Positions 50,708 through 60,520 of a stretch of 64,000 nucleotides of DNA are shown in pieces. Origin of the DNA: Chitinophagales bacterium (GTDB lineage: Bacteria > Bacteroidota > Bacteroidia > Chitinophagales > Chitinophagaceae); the NCBI GenBank assembly GCA_017303855.1, contig JAFLBL010000002.1, positions 124,001-188,000 of the forward strand. Reading direction: 5' to 3'. The translations under genes and the position numbers were made by a program. The stretch's first letter is position 1, and each line of letters begins with the position of its first letter. The notes beneath the pieces are model-generated. The model saw only the letters and a program-made list of their open reading frames with translations. It ran no database searches and was not told where the DNA came from.

Positions 50708-53579
50708 ATCCTTTGATGCTCATCAAAAAATCAAACAAATTCACTTCCGAACTGATGCCCAGTTTTTTCCGGAGGCGGTAACGGCTGATTTCAACGCCAC
50801 GGACGGAGATATTCATCAGCTGGGCGATTTCTTTGGTGGACAGGTTCATGCGTAAATAGGCCGAGAGCTTCAGCTCATTCGGTGTAATGGAAGGATATTT
50901 TTCTTTGAGCACTACTACAAAATCGCTGTGTACTTTGTCGAAGTGATGGGTGAAATGTTCCCAGTCCTTATCCATTTTATCATCTTCGCCCAGCACTTTC
51001 ACCATTTTGCGAATCTCCGTTACGGCTTTTTCATTATCCACGGCCTTCATCAGCTGATTGAGTTCCGTTTTGAGCTTGGTCAGCAGTTCTCCTTTCTGCA
51101 CCAGGTGCATGGCATTGGTGGCGAGCTCGGAGTTTTTAAAGTCCACTTCGGCCTGCAGCTTTTCATTTCGGAGTGCCACCAGTTCATTTTCCGCTTTATT
51201 GATCTCCAGCTGATGCAGGTACTGCAGTTGCTCCTGCTCCTTTTCATATTTCTCCTGCTGCAGGTGGAATTTTTTAATCTGCCATTTATAGAGATAGTAC
51301 AAAGCCACGCAGCCCAGCAGGAAATAAACGAGATAGGCCCAGATGGTCTGGTACCAGGGCGGAAGGATCCGGAAGGAGTAAACCACCACGCCGGATTCAT
51401 TGCCGAGATTGTTCCGCACTTTTACTTCAAAATGATAGTTGCCGGCCGGCAGGTGCGTATACTCTTTGTCGGTTTTGGTTGTCCATTCGCTCCAGGTATT
51501 GTCAAATCCACGTAAACGGTAGCTGTAAGCCAGGTTGGACTGCTGGCCAAATACCGGTGAAGCATAGTCGAAATGAAGACTGCCCCAGTTATGCGCGATT
51601 TCCGTTTTTGTATCTGTTGTATCGGTGCTGTTGCCTCCGTACAACAGGCTGTCGCGCCGGTTGAAAATTTTTACACTGCGGATCAGTACTTCCAGGGCGG
51701 GAATGGTTTGTTTGTATTTCGCGTAGTTCACATGGAAAAAGCCTTTTTCCCCGCCGATAAATACATTGTGGCTGTTGACCGGGTAGATATATTCAAACCC
51801 GCTCAGCAGTTTATTGCTCAGCTCGGGCAGATGAATCACCTGGGGCTTTTTATCGCTCCGGTCCACCACGCTGAGTTGCTTTTCATGTATGTACCAGATA
51901 TTTCCTTCGGCATCTTCTTTCAGGTAGCGGATACTCTGCTCCCCCATCAGTTCTTTGTAAAAAGCGGAAGGATAAAACCGGTCTTTGACCGCGTCGTAAC
52001 TATACACCCCTTTTTCGGTAGCCACGAGTACTTCATTATTTATTTTATACACGTGGTTATTCAGGGTGGAGGGCAGTCCTTCCGCCGCCGTATACAGTTT
52101 ATAGCGGTACTGACCCGTAGTAACCGGGTATACCCTGTACACCCCATGATAGGGATGTGATACCCAGATGATATTATTATTGTCAATCGCTACAAAGCGG
52201 CAGGATTCATCCAGTTCAGGAATATTTTCTGCAACGGTAAACTGGTTGTTTGCATAATTAAAGAAAGTGAGTCCGCGGTAGGTACCTGATACCATCCGGG
52301 ATACAGGGAATACCGGGCCGGATGGAATAAAATTCCATACACCTTTGCCGGAGTTGAACAGGGGCCTGGCCGTCTGATCTTCCACCACAAAAGCGCCTTC
52401 ATGATGACCCAGCAACAGGGTATTATTGATCGTAGCGAGTCCCCATACCTGTCCTGCTGTATTGGCCACCTGCGTAAAGGATCCTTTGCTGAAGCTGAGG
52501 TCCTGCAATGGCTGTAAGGGTACCGTATACAGACCGGCCGACGTGCCGGTATACAGTTTGTTCTGATGTATAACGGCGCTGTAGCCCGAGCCATCCTGGG
52601 AATAGGGACTGATCCGTTTAATGGCACTGTTATACGCGATAAAGTCTATGCCGTTGTCCAGTCCCAGCCACAGGTTCTGCTGCCGGTCCAGAAAAATGCT
52701 CAGGATATTGTTATTCTGCAGTCCCTCTGTTTTCGTGAAATGCTGAATCAGGTTTCCGTGGCTGTCAATAATCTGGACACCATTATTATTCGTGGCCAGG
52801 GCAATCCATTCTTTATTGATAGCCGCGGCCGCGTATATCCGGTCCTGCTGAATACGTGTAAGAGCCGGTGAATTCAAATGACTCATCCCGGCAGGGGATA
52901 ATATGTATATACCGTTTTTCAGTGTGGTGATCAGGTTGCTGTCATCGCCGACAGGCAGGATCGCGGTTACCGGATCATTATCCGGTAAGACGGAGTTCAT
53001 GCTGGCGGGGCTCCAGACATCATTTGTAAAATGCAGAATGCCCTGCCGGTAGTCGTGGGCAAATAGACGATCACCGCATACGCCGAGGAAGGACCACTCG
53101 GTTGGGGCCGTATAGACGGTGAATTTGTTGGCTGAGAACCGGAAGATCCGGGTCATGGTCCGGAAGAATATATCTTTTTTAAAAACACAGATATCCCAGA
53201 CATCCCCGAAGGATTTTTCTTTTTCGGGTAAAAGATTGGTGAGCGAGGTGAACCTGAGACTGCCGTTGAGGTCTGGTGAAAAATACCCCAGCTCATCCTG
53301 GCCGCCGGCATAAATTCTTCCTTCTGTAGCTATGGCGAGTGAACGGACAATGGTCCTGTTCGGAAGCGGGTAGAGGTTCCAGTATTTTCCATCAAAACTG
53401 AGCAACCCTTCATTGTTGGCAAAGTAGAGAATCCCCCGATTGTCCTGACGGATATCCCAGCTCTGCAATCCGGCTCCATATGCCTGTTTTGGATAATTTA
53501 TAACGTCTGGCAAACCAATCGTGTTTTGGGCCAGTAGTTGAAAAGGAAGCAGGAGCAGCAGAAAAATTATTCTTTTCAT
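50706..53579 (-). CDS. Membrane-anchored sensor-regulator with two-component-type beta-propellers, Y_Y_Y and LuxR HTH
   Basis: The 957-residue protein has a signal peptide (MKRIIFLLLLLPFQLLAQ). The periplasmic part (~25-650) contains propeller repeats of the kind found in hybrid two-component sensors (NRGILYFANNEGLLSFDG, QQNLWLGLDNGIDF, EGNIWYIHEKQLSV). A Y_Y_Y domain (~665-735, SYRLRGFDNTWSEWT) precedes a transmembrane helix (~740-762). A long coiled coil (~765-870) is followed by a LuxR-type helix-turn-helix (~890-957: NLSTKEIAQLMNISVRGVEI). No kinase or receiver domain is present, so it is a one-component membrane regulator. It is divergent from the third susC across 198 bp and very likely controls it. 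Confidence 0.92.
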   Translation of the reverse strand: MKRIIFLLLLLPFQLLAQNTIGLPDVINYPKQAYGAGLQSWDIRQDNRGILYFANNEGLLSFDGKYWNLYPLPNRTIVRSLAIATEGRIYAGGQDELGYFSPDLNGSLRFTSLTNLLPEKEKSFGDVWDICVFKKDIFFRTMTRIFRFSANKFTVYTAPTEWSFLGVCGDRLFAHDYRQGILHFTNDVWSPASMNSVLPDNDPVTAILPVGDDSNLITTLKNGIYILSPAGMSHLNSPALTRIQQDRIYAAAAINKEWIALATNNNGVQIIDSHGNLIQHFTKTEGLQNNNILSIFLDRQQNLWLGLDNGIDFIAYNSAIKRISPYSQDGSGYSAVIHQNKLYTGTSAGLYTVPLQPLQDLSFSKGSFTQVANTAGQVWGLATINNTLLLGHHEGAFVVEDQTARPLFNSGKGVWNFIPSGPVFPVSRMVSGTYRGLTFFNYANNQFTVAENIPELDESCRFVAIDNNNIIWVSHPYHGVYRVYPVTTGQYRYKLYTAAEGLPSTLNNHVYKINNEVLVATEKGVYSYDAVKDRFYPSAFYKELMGEQSIRYLKEDAEGNIWYIHEKQLSVVDRSDKKPQVIHLPELSNKLLSGFEYIYPVNSHNVFIGGEKGFFHVNYAKYKQTIPALEVLIRSVKIFNRRDSLLYGGNSTDTTDTKTEIAHNWGSLHFDYASPVFGQQSNLAYSYRLRGFDNTWSEWTTKTDKEYTHLPAGNYHFEVKVRNNLGNESGVVVYSFRILPPWYQTIWAYLVYFLLGCVALYYLYKWQIKKFHLQQEKYEKEQEQLQYLHQLEINKAENELVALRNEKLQAEVDFKNSELATNAMHLVQKGELLTKLKTELNQLMKAVDNEKAVTEIRKMVKVLGEDDKMDKDWEHFTHHFDKVHSDFVVVLKEKYPSITPNELKLSAYLRMNLSTKEIAQLMNISVRGVEISRYRLRKKLGISSEVNLFDFLMSIKG

Positions 53580-53621
53580 GATGGGGCAATTCCTTGAAAT
53601 GTGAAAGTAGTAAAATTCGGC

Positions 53622-53693
53622 TGATGTAGGAATGATGTAGTTTAATTAATATATAATCAATCAGTTAGAATTTTTGATGTAGTGTTGTTGTAG
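53622..53693 (+). promoter_or_regulatory. Paired TGATGTAG direct repeats, probable operator for locus 3
   Basis: TGATGTAG occurs at 53622-53629 and 53633-53640 (11-bp period). A second pair, TGATGTAG at 53675-53682 and TGTTGTAG at 53686-53693, repeats the 11-bp period 53 bp downstream. One helical turn spacing suits a dimer of LuxR-type domains binding a direct repeat. The site lies between the divergent regulator and susC. Confidence 0.6.
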
Positions 53694-53777
53694 GGTTTTA
53701 TTTCCAAAACAGTGGTTAGTGGATTAACTTAGCGGGGCTTTTTAAAAGCCTTATTTGTTCGCTAAAATAATTGCTAT

Positions 53778-56700
53778 ATGAAATTAAAAACTGCACTGCT
53801 CAGTCTGCTCGTCCTGCTATTAGGTCTTGCACAGACAGCCTCAGGACAAAGTCTGCCCGTCTCCGGGACAGTCTCCAACAAATCAACCGGCGAGCCTTTA
53901 TCAGGCGCCACTGTAGGGGTTAAAGGTACCCGGATCAATACCATGACCGATGGTAAGGGTCAGTTCACTATTGCTGTTCCCGGAAAGGGATCGGTACTGG
54001 TGATCAGCTACACGGGTATGAAACAGGTGGAAGTTACCGTAACGGATAACGCCACCCCGCTCAGTATCCAGCTGGAAGAAAGTGCCACAACCACATTAAC
54101 CGACGTGGTGGTGGTAGGGTATGGTACTCAGAAAATCACCAAAGTGTCCGGTGCGATTGCCACCATCAAGGGTGCCGACATTGAAAAACTCAAACCCGTA
54201 CGGGTGGAAGAAGCCCTGCAGGGCCGCGCCTCCGGTGTGGTGGTAGTAAACAGCGGAACACCCGGTTCCAAACCTACCGTGGTGATTCGCGGTATTCCTT
54301 CTTTCTCAGGTACTGACCCGCTGGTGATCATCGACGGGGTACCTCAGACACTTACCGATTTCAACTCTATCAGCCCTGCTGATATTGAATCCATCAACCT
54401 GTTAAAAGATGCCGCCACTACCGCTATATATGGTGTGAAGGGTGGTAACGGGGTGATTGTGGTTACAACCAAATCTGGCCGTAAGAATCAGAAAACGGAT
54501 ATCACGGTCAGCAGCAACTATGGTGTACAGGAAGTAATGAACACCCTGGGTGTGCTGAATGCCAGTGAATATGCCGCCATGATTAATGAAGGCAGCACCA
54601 CGGCAGGTGGTCCGGTTATTTTCCCGGATCTGAGTGTAATGGGTGTAGGCACCAACTGGCAGAATGAAGTATTTAAAACCGCTGCGATGCAGACCCATTC
54701 GGTCAGCGCCCGTGGCGGCAGTGATAAAATGTCTTATTTCCTTTCTGCCGGCTGGCTCAACCAGGGTGGTATCGTGGGAGGTAATGATAAATCCAGATTC
54801 AACAGGGGTAACCTGACGGCCAATATGAGTTTTGACCTGACCCCCCGCCTGAAATTTATCCTGAACACCACCGCGGTACTCCTCGATGGAAAAGGGATTC
54901 AGGAAAACTCCTTCAACAGTATTTTGGGAAGTGCCGTGAACTTTGATCCTACGGTTACAAAATACAATACCGTTCCGAATACAGTGGGCACCTACGGATT
55001 CAGCAACCTGCTGCTCTCCGAGATCTTCAACCCGTTGACCAAACTCGACAATACCTATAATAAGAATATCGGTAATAAATTATATGGTAAAGGGGAACTG
55101 CAGTACGATGTGCTGAAGAACCTGAAACTGACCTCCCGTTTTGGTTATACCAAATACGACGGCAATGCCAAATCATTTACACCGCTCGTATTTTACGGTC
55201 CGCTGAATGTGGAGAATACCATGAATGCCGACGGTTCAACTGTTACCGATCGTCATAACAGCGTATCACATGAAAAGGTCAGTAATTTCAACTGGACCTG
55301 GGAAACCTTTGGTAACTATAATTTCAAAGTAAAAGACGATCACAACTTTGAAACCGTACTGGGTTTCTCCATGGCAAAAACATCAGGCAATGCCGCTGGT
55401 GCCAGCCGCCAGGATGTACCTTTTAATTCCTGGGAGTTCGCCGACTTTACCGCCGCCACAGGTAATATCACACCTACCAATACCAATGCGCTGAGTGGTT
55501 ATTATTACCAGTATTTCCGCCGCAACCTGTCTTATTTCTCCCGGATCAACTACGACTTCCAGGAAAAATACCTTGCTTCCTTTACGGCACGCCGCGACGG
55601 ATCTTTTGCATTCGGTAAAAATAATAAGTACGCCAACTTCTTCTCCGGTTCACTGGGTTGGGTGGTATCCCGCGAAAGCTTCTTCAAATCAGATTTCATT
55701 GATCTGTTGAAAATCCGCGGTAGTTACGGTTCCATCGGTAATGAAAACGTGGATCCGCAATTTGTGGGTATTGTAACCGGTGGTCCGAGTTATGGTTCTA
55801 CCGCCAACAGTAACGGGTATACATTTAATAATGTATTCTATCCCGGTTCCACAGTAGGTTCCGCCGCCAATGACGCCCTGCGCTGGGAAAAACAACTGCA
55901 GGCCAACGTTGGTTTTGACATGACTTTCTTCAAAAGGAAGTTCTCTTTAACCGCTGATTATTTCCAGAAAGAAGTGGAAGGTTTGCTCTTCACGCCTTCA
56001 GCTTCCCTGTATCTCGGCACAGTGCCCATCCCCACCGCGAATATCGGTTCTACCAAGAGCAGCGGTATCGACCTGATGCTGTCCTATAATGACGTATTCG
56101 GTAAGAACGTGAAGTTCAATACCAGTGTCACCTTTACCACTGCGAAGAATGAAGTAACCGCTACTAACAGTGATGGTACAGCCAGAATCCTGGGCGGCAG
56201 CTATTTTAACGGTCAGTCACAAACGGTTACCGTTTTTGAAAAAGGACAAACGCCAGGTTATTTCTACGGCTTCAAGACCGATGGTCTGTTTCAGAATTTT
56301 GCCGAAGTAACGGCCGGTGCCACACAGACAGGAGCCAGACCTGGTGATATCCGCTTTGTGGATATGAACAAGGACGGCATCATCAACGATATGGATAAAA
56401 CCAAGATCGGTGATCCGTTCCCCACATTTACCCTTGGCTGGAACCTGAATGTGGAGTATAAGAATATTGACTTTACTGCATTTACCTATGCGTCTGTAGG
56501 CAATGATGTGTACAGGGCTTATGAAAGAAATGCCAACTACACCAATAAAGACCGCATGATCCTGGCCCGCTGGACCGGTGAGAACACAACCAACAGCGCC
56601 AAGAACCCCCGCTATTCCTTTACGGATGATAACAGCAATATCCGCGTATCAGACCGCTATGTGGAAGACGGTTCCTTTATTAAAATCAAAAACCTGCAGC

Positions 56701-56903
56701 TGGGCTATACCTTCCCGCAACAGATGACCCGCAAGGTCTTCAGCCGGCTCCGTGTATATGCACAAGTGAAAAACGCCTTCACCTTTACCAAGTATACCGG
56801 CTTTGATCCCGAGATCGCCGGCGGTATCCTGGATACAGGTGTTGACCGTGGCGCATATCCCCAGGCCCGTACCTATGCCATTGGTATTGACATTAAATTA
56901 TAA
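53778..56903 (+). CDS. SusC-family TonB-dependent transporter without STN domain (locus 3)
   Basis: This is a 1041-residue protein. The signal peptide is LLSLLVLLLGLAQTASGQ. A carboxypeptidase-regulatory-like domain is at ~27-100 (VSGTVSNKSTGEPLSGATVG). The plug starts near 106 (DVVVVGYGTQKITKVSGAIA, then ALQGRASGVVVV, RGIPSF), and the barrel ends YAIGIDIKL. It lacks the STN domain seen in loci 1 and 2, in keeping with the absence of sigma/FecR and control by the divergent LuxR-type protein. The downstream GH16 genes imply beta-1,3- or mixed-linkage glucan uptake. Confidence 0.96.
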   Translation: MKLKTALLSLLVLLLGLAQTASGQSLPVSGTVSNKSTGEPLSGATVGVKGTRINTMTDGKGQFTIAVPGKGSVLVISYTGMKQVEVTVTDNATPLSIQLEESATTTLTDVVVVGYGTQKITKVSGAIATIKGADIEKLKPVRVEEALQGRASGVVVVNSGTPGSKPTVVIRGIPSFSGTDPLVIIDGVPQTLTDFNSISPADIESINLLKDAATTAIYGVKGGNGVIVVTTKSGRKNQKTDITVSSNYGVQEVMNTLGVLNASEYAAMINEGSTTAGGPVIFPDLSVMGVGTNWQNEVFKTAAMQTHSVSARGGSDKMSYFLSAGWLNQGGIVGGNDKSRFNRGNLTANMSFDLTPRLKFILNTTAVLLDGKGIQENSFNSILGSAVNFDPTVTKYNTVPNTVGTYGFSNLLLSEIFNPLTKLDNTYNKNIGNKLYGKGELQYDVLKNLKLTSRFGYTKYDGNAKSFTPLVFYGPLNVENTMNADGSTVTDRHNSVSHEKVSNFNWTWETFGNYNFKVKDDHNFETVLGFSMAKTSGNAAGASRQDVPFNSWEFADFTAATGNITPTNTNALSGYYYQYFRRNLSYFSRINYDFQEKYLASFTARRDGSFAFGKNNKYANFFSGSLGWVVSRESFFKSDFIDLLKIRGSYGSIGNENVDPQFVGIVTGGPSYGSTANSNGYTFNNVFYPGSTVGSAANDALRWEKQLQANVGFDMTFFKRKFSLTADYFQKEVEGLLFTPSASLYLGTVPIPTANIGSTKSSGIDLMLSYNDVFGKNVKFNTSVTFTTAKNEVTATNSDGTARILGGSYFNGQSQTVTVFEKGQTPGYFYGFKTDGLFQNFAEVTAGATQTGARPGDIRFVDMNKDGIINDMDKTKIGDPFPTFTLGWNLNVEYKNIDFTAFTYASVGNDVYRAYERNANYTNKDRMILARWTGENTTNSAKNPRYSFTDDNSNIRVSDRYVEDGSFIKIKNLQLGYTFPQQMTRKVFSRLRVYAQVKNAFTFTKYTGFDPEIAGGILDTGVDRGAYPQARTYAIGIDIKL

Positions 56904-56929
56904 TGCAGTTACTTAAAAATATTTATACA

Positions 56930-58441
56930 ATGAAGACCTTACTAATTAAATCATCCCTTTTTGCCCTGCTGGTATTATCGCTGGCATCCTGCAAAAAATG
57001 GCTCGACTATAATCCCCACGATGATTTCAGGATCACCGAACTGGATTACCTCGCTTCCGAAACCGATTACCGCACCATGGCGGTGAGCGTGTACACGCCG
57101 CTTCAATGGCTGAACCAGGCCGTGGTGGTTGGTGAGATCGCTTCCGACAATGCAGTAAGCGGCGGTGAAAACGCCTCTGACGTATTGCCCCTGCAGCAGA
57201 TCGACGACTATACACATACCCCCAATAACGCCACACTGGCGGAATTGTGGAGATCAGCTTATGAAGGCGTGAACCGTGCCAATTATATGACCCAGTATAA
57301 AGCGGCTAACCCTGCCGGTAAGACGATTGACTTTGCCGGTAAAGAAGCCCTGTTCGGAGAAGTATATTTCCTGCGCGCTTATTATTATTTCACCCTGGTG
57401 AAATTCTGGGGCGATGTACCGCTGTTTGTAGATAAACGTCTCGGCTTATCCGAATCAGGATCACTGGGCCGTACGGCAAAAGCCGAAGTATACAAGCAGA
57501 TTGAAACGGATCTGACCGCTGCCATTGCTGCCCTTCCCGCTGTACAATTACAGAAAGGACGGATCACCAAGTATGCGGCACAGGCCCTGTTGGGTAAAGT
57601 ATACCTCTATCAGAAAAAATACAATGAAGCGGCCACCATGCTGGACAATGTGATTACACCGAATGCCTTTGGCCTGGTGAGTAATTTTGCTTCCATCTTC
57701 CTCGCCAGCGGCGAGAATGGTTCCGAGTCCGTTTTTGAAATACAATATTCCAACACGTCCCCTTATTACAACTGGGGTGGTGCCACCCGTGGCCAGGGTA
57801 ACTATGCCGTACAGCAATGTGGTATCCGTGGTCTGAACGGTTCTGCCGCCATGCCTTATGCAGCCGGATGGAGTACCAACCTGCCCACACAGAATCTGAA
57901 CAACGCGTATGCAGCAGGTGATCAGCGCAAAGCAGCTACCATCCTGGATATTGAAGCATATAAAGCGGCTAACCCTTCTTATAATATAACCTACCAGGTA
58001 GCTCCTTATAAGAATACCGGTTTATACAGCCAGAAATATCATCCGCGCAAGGGTGAAACATCCGGACAGATTGAACTGAACTACCTCAACAACTACCGGA
58101 TCATCCGTTATTCAGATGTATTGTTAATGGCTGCTGAAGCCTGGAACAAATCCACCACACCCAATGATGTGAAGGCGCAGGGCTATCTGAATCTTGTTCG
58201 CCGTCGCGCTTTTGGTGATAATCTGCATGACATCACCGCTACCGGCAACGCGTTATACCTGGCTATCCTGGATGAACGCCGCCTGGAACTGGCGATGGAA
58301 GGTGACCGCTTCTTTGACCTGGTGCGCACCGGTCAGGCTGCCACAAAGATTACCGGCTTTTCTGCGGGTAAACATGAAGTATTCCCGATACCACAGCAGG
58401 AAGTTGAAATTTCCGGACTCACGCAAAATGCCGGGTATTAA
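56930..58441 (+). CDS. SusD-family nutrient-binding lipoprotein (locus 3)
   Basis: This protein of about 503 residues starts at ATG 56930 (MKTLLIKSSLFALLVLSLAS), giving a lipobox ending LASC; an ATG at 56903 overlaps the susC stop (TAATG) and would add nine residues, so coupled translation from it is also possible. SusD features are GEVYFLRAYYYFTLVKFWGD, RYSDVLLMAAEAWN, LDERRLELAMEGDRFFDLV and the end PIPQQEVEISGLTQNAGY. It is more distant from the other two SusD proteins than they are from each other. Confidence 0.95.
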   Translation: MKTLLIKSSLFALLVLSLASCKKWLDYNPHDDFRITELDYLASETDYRTMAVSVYTPLQWLNQAVVVGEIASDNAVSGGENASDVLPLQQIDDYTHTPNNATLAELWRSAYEGVNRANYMTQYKAANPAGKTIDFAGKEALFGEVYFLRAYYYFTLVKFWGDVPLFVDKRLGLSESGSLGRTAKAEVYKQIETDLTAAIAALPAVQLQKGRITKYAAQALLGKVYLYQKKYNEAATMLDNVITPNAFGLVSNFASIFLASGENGSESVFEIQYSNTSPYYNWGGATRGQGNYAVQQCGIRGLNGSAAMPYAAGWSTNLPTQNLNNAYAAGDQRKAATILDIEAYKAANPSYNITYQVAPYKNTGLYSQKYHPRKGETSGQIELNYLNNYRIIRYSDVLLMAAEAWNKSTTPNDVKAQGYLNLVRRRAFGDNLHDITATGNALYLAILDERRLELAMEGDRFFDLVRTGQAATKITGFSAGKHEVFPIPQQEVEISGLTQNAGY

Positions 58442-58465
58442 TCATTCACCACAAAACGATTTGAC

Positions 58466-60502
58466 ATGAAAGCAATAAAATATATATCAGGTCTCGCTTT
58501 ACTGCTGGCGGTTGTTACCGGCTGTAAGAAGGATACCTATGAGGACGTTTCTTTTGTAGCAACGGCCGTCGCTCCCGATCAGCTGGGCGTGTTATTTGAA
58601 ATTACCCAGGACAATACCGGCCTGGTTACCATTACCCCCAACGGGGCAGGTGCCGTAAGCTACGATGTGTACTACGGTCATGGTGGTGCCACCCCGGTAA
58701 AAGTAGCCGCGGGTAAAAACACCACGCATACTTATCCGGAAGGTGTATATACCGTGAAGATTGTAGGATACAGTGTAAACGGCAAGACTACGGAAATCAC
58801 CAAGCAGCTGACTGTTTCATTCAGGGCACCTGAGAACCTGGATGTAACCACGGCGATCGACGCGTCCAGTAATTTTAAACTGAATGTATCGGCTACGGCT
58901 TTATATGAAACCAACTTCCGCGTATTCTTCGGGGATGTGCCCAATGAAGTGGGTACGGTATTCCTGGAAGGACAAACCGTAAGTCATACCTACGCCAACG
59001 TAGGAACGTATACGGTACGGGTGGTTGCCTATAGTGGTGGTGCCGCTACCACACAGGTTACACGCTCCATTACCATTGTGGATCCGTTGTTGCTGCCGAT
59101 TACGTTCGAATCCGCCACGATTGATTATACCTTCACCGGATTTGACGGTGGAAATGTAACGGTGATCAATAACCCGCAATCCGGCGGTATCAATACCACG
59201 GCCCGGGTGGCCCGTATGATCAAGAGTGCCGGACAGCCCTGGGGCGGAAGTCTGATCACCCTCAGCAGTCCCATTGATTTTTCAACCGGTAAAATATTCC
59301 GGATGAAAGTATGGTCACCCCGCGTGGGCGCCAAAGTGCTGCTGAAAGTAGAGAATTCTGCAAACGGTTCCATCAACTTTGAAAAAGAAGTAACGACTAC
59401 CGTAGCCAATGCATGGGAAGACCTGGTGTTTGACTACCAGGCTATCAATACAGCCAACAGTTATAACCGTATCGTGCTGATTTTTGATAACGGTACCATG
59501 GGCGACGGCTCTGCCAACTTCACCTTCCTGCTGGATGATATCCGCCTGGTGAATTCCCTGCCGCTGACCCTGCCCCTCGATTTTGAATCCACCACCACTA
59601 CCTATGACTGGTTTAATTTTGATGGCGGTAATGTAACCATCGTAAACAACCCGAGTGCCACCGGAGTAAATACCAGTGCCAAAGTAGGTAAGATGGTGAA
59701 GAATGCCGGTCAGTCATGGGGTGGCAGTTACCTGACACTGAGTCTGCCGATGGATTTTTCCAATAAAATCTTCCGGATGAAAGTATGGTCACCCCGCGTG
59801 GGCGCCAAAGTGCTGTTGAAAGTAGAGAACTCAGCCAACAGTGCACAGAACTATGAGAAGGAAGTAGTAACAACCGTAGCGAATGCATGGGAAGACCTGG
59901 TATTTGACTATACCGGTATCAATACCGGCAACAGTTATAACCGCGTGGTACTGATTTTTGACAATGGTACACCCGGCGACGGATCCTCCAACTTTACATT
60001 CTACTTCGATGATATCCGTCTCGTAAGCACCGTGCCGCTGGGACTGCCGTTGAACTTTGAGTATCCCATTACCTATGGCTGGTTTGATTTTGACGGTGGT
60101 AATGTAACAGTCATCAACAATCCGGATGCAAGTGGTATCAATACGAGTGCGAAAGTGGCCCGTATGATTAAGAATGCCGGTCAGCCCTGGGGCGGTAGTT
60201 TTCTGACCCTGGCTGGTCCGATTGATTTCTCCACGCAGCGTACCTTTAAGATGAAAGTATGGTCACCCCGTGTGGGCGCCAAAGTGCTGTTGAAAGTGGA
60301 GAATTCCGCCAACAGTTCACAGAATTTTGAGAAAGAAGTACTGACCACGGTGGCCAACGCCTGGGAAGAACTCACGTTTGATTATAACGCCATCAATACG
60401 GCGAATACCTATGACCGGATCGTCATGATCTTTGACAATGGCACACCGGGCGACGGTTCCGCCAACTATACGTTTTATTTTGATGACATCAAGCTTAATT
60501 AA
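58466..60502 (+). CDS. Surface glycan-binding lipoprotein with PKD-like N-terminus and three tandem CBM-like modules
   Basis: This is a 678-residue lipoprotein (signal ending VVTGC, then KKDTYEDVSF). Residues ~25-205 hold two PKD/Ig-like domains (TVKIVGYSVNGKTTEITKQ, TYTVRVVAYSGGAATTQV). Residues 210-678 are three copies of a ~155-residue beta-sandwich module, each with FDGGNVTVINNP, MKVWSPRVGAKVLLKVENSA, a Trp (AGQPWGGS) and an IFDNGT...FDDIRL ending. The layout fits a SusE/SGBP-B protein. The modules resemble carbohydrate-binding jelly rolls (CBM4/9-like), family not certain. It lies 24 bp after susD. Confidence 0.87.
   Translation: MKAIKYISGLALLLAVVTGCKKDTYEDVSFVATAVAPDQLGVLFEITQDNTGLVTITPNGAGAVSYDVYYGHGGATPVKVAAGKNTTHTYPEGVYTVKIVGYSVNGKTTEITKQLTVSFRAPENLDVTTAIDASSNFKLNVSATALYETNFRVFFGDVPNEVGTVFLEGQTVSHTYANVGTYTVRVVAYSGGAATTQVTRSITIVDPLLLPITFESATIDYTFTGFDGGNVTVINNPQSGGINTTARVARMIKSAGQPWGGSLITLSSPIDFSTGKIFRMKVWSPRVGAKVLLKVENSANGSINFEKEVTTTVANAWEDLVFDYQAINTANSYNRIVLIFDNGTMGDGSANFTFLLDDIRLVNSLPLTLPLDFESTTTTYDWFNFDGGNVTIVNNPSATGVNTSAKVGKMVKNAGQSWGGSYLTLSLPMDFSNKIFRMKVWSPRVGAKVLLKVENSANSAQNYEKEVVTTVANAWEDLVFDYTGINTGNSYNRVVLIFDNGTPGDGSSNFTFYFDDIRLVSTVPLGLPLNFEYPITYGWFDFDGGNVTVINNPDASGINTSAKVARMIKNAGQPWGGSFLTLAGPIDFSTQRTFKMKVWSPRVGAKVLLKVENSANSSQNFEKEVLTTVANAWEELTFDYNAINTANTYDRIVMIFDNGTPGDGSANYTFYFDDIKLN
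59093..60502 (+). repeat. Three tandem intragenic repeats of about 470 bp
   Basis: Units start at 59093, 59570 and 60044 (spacing 477 and 474 bp; the last runs to the gene end, 459 bp). A stretch encoding MKVWSPRVGAKVLLKVENSA is almost identical at the nucleotide level in all three (about 59302, 59772 and 60252), implying recent duplication or gene conversion. Confidence 0.9.
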
Positions 60503-60520
60503 TCTTAAAATCATTCAGTC

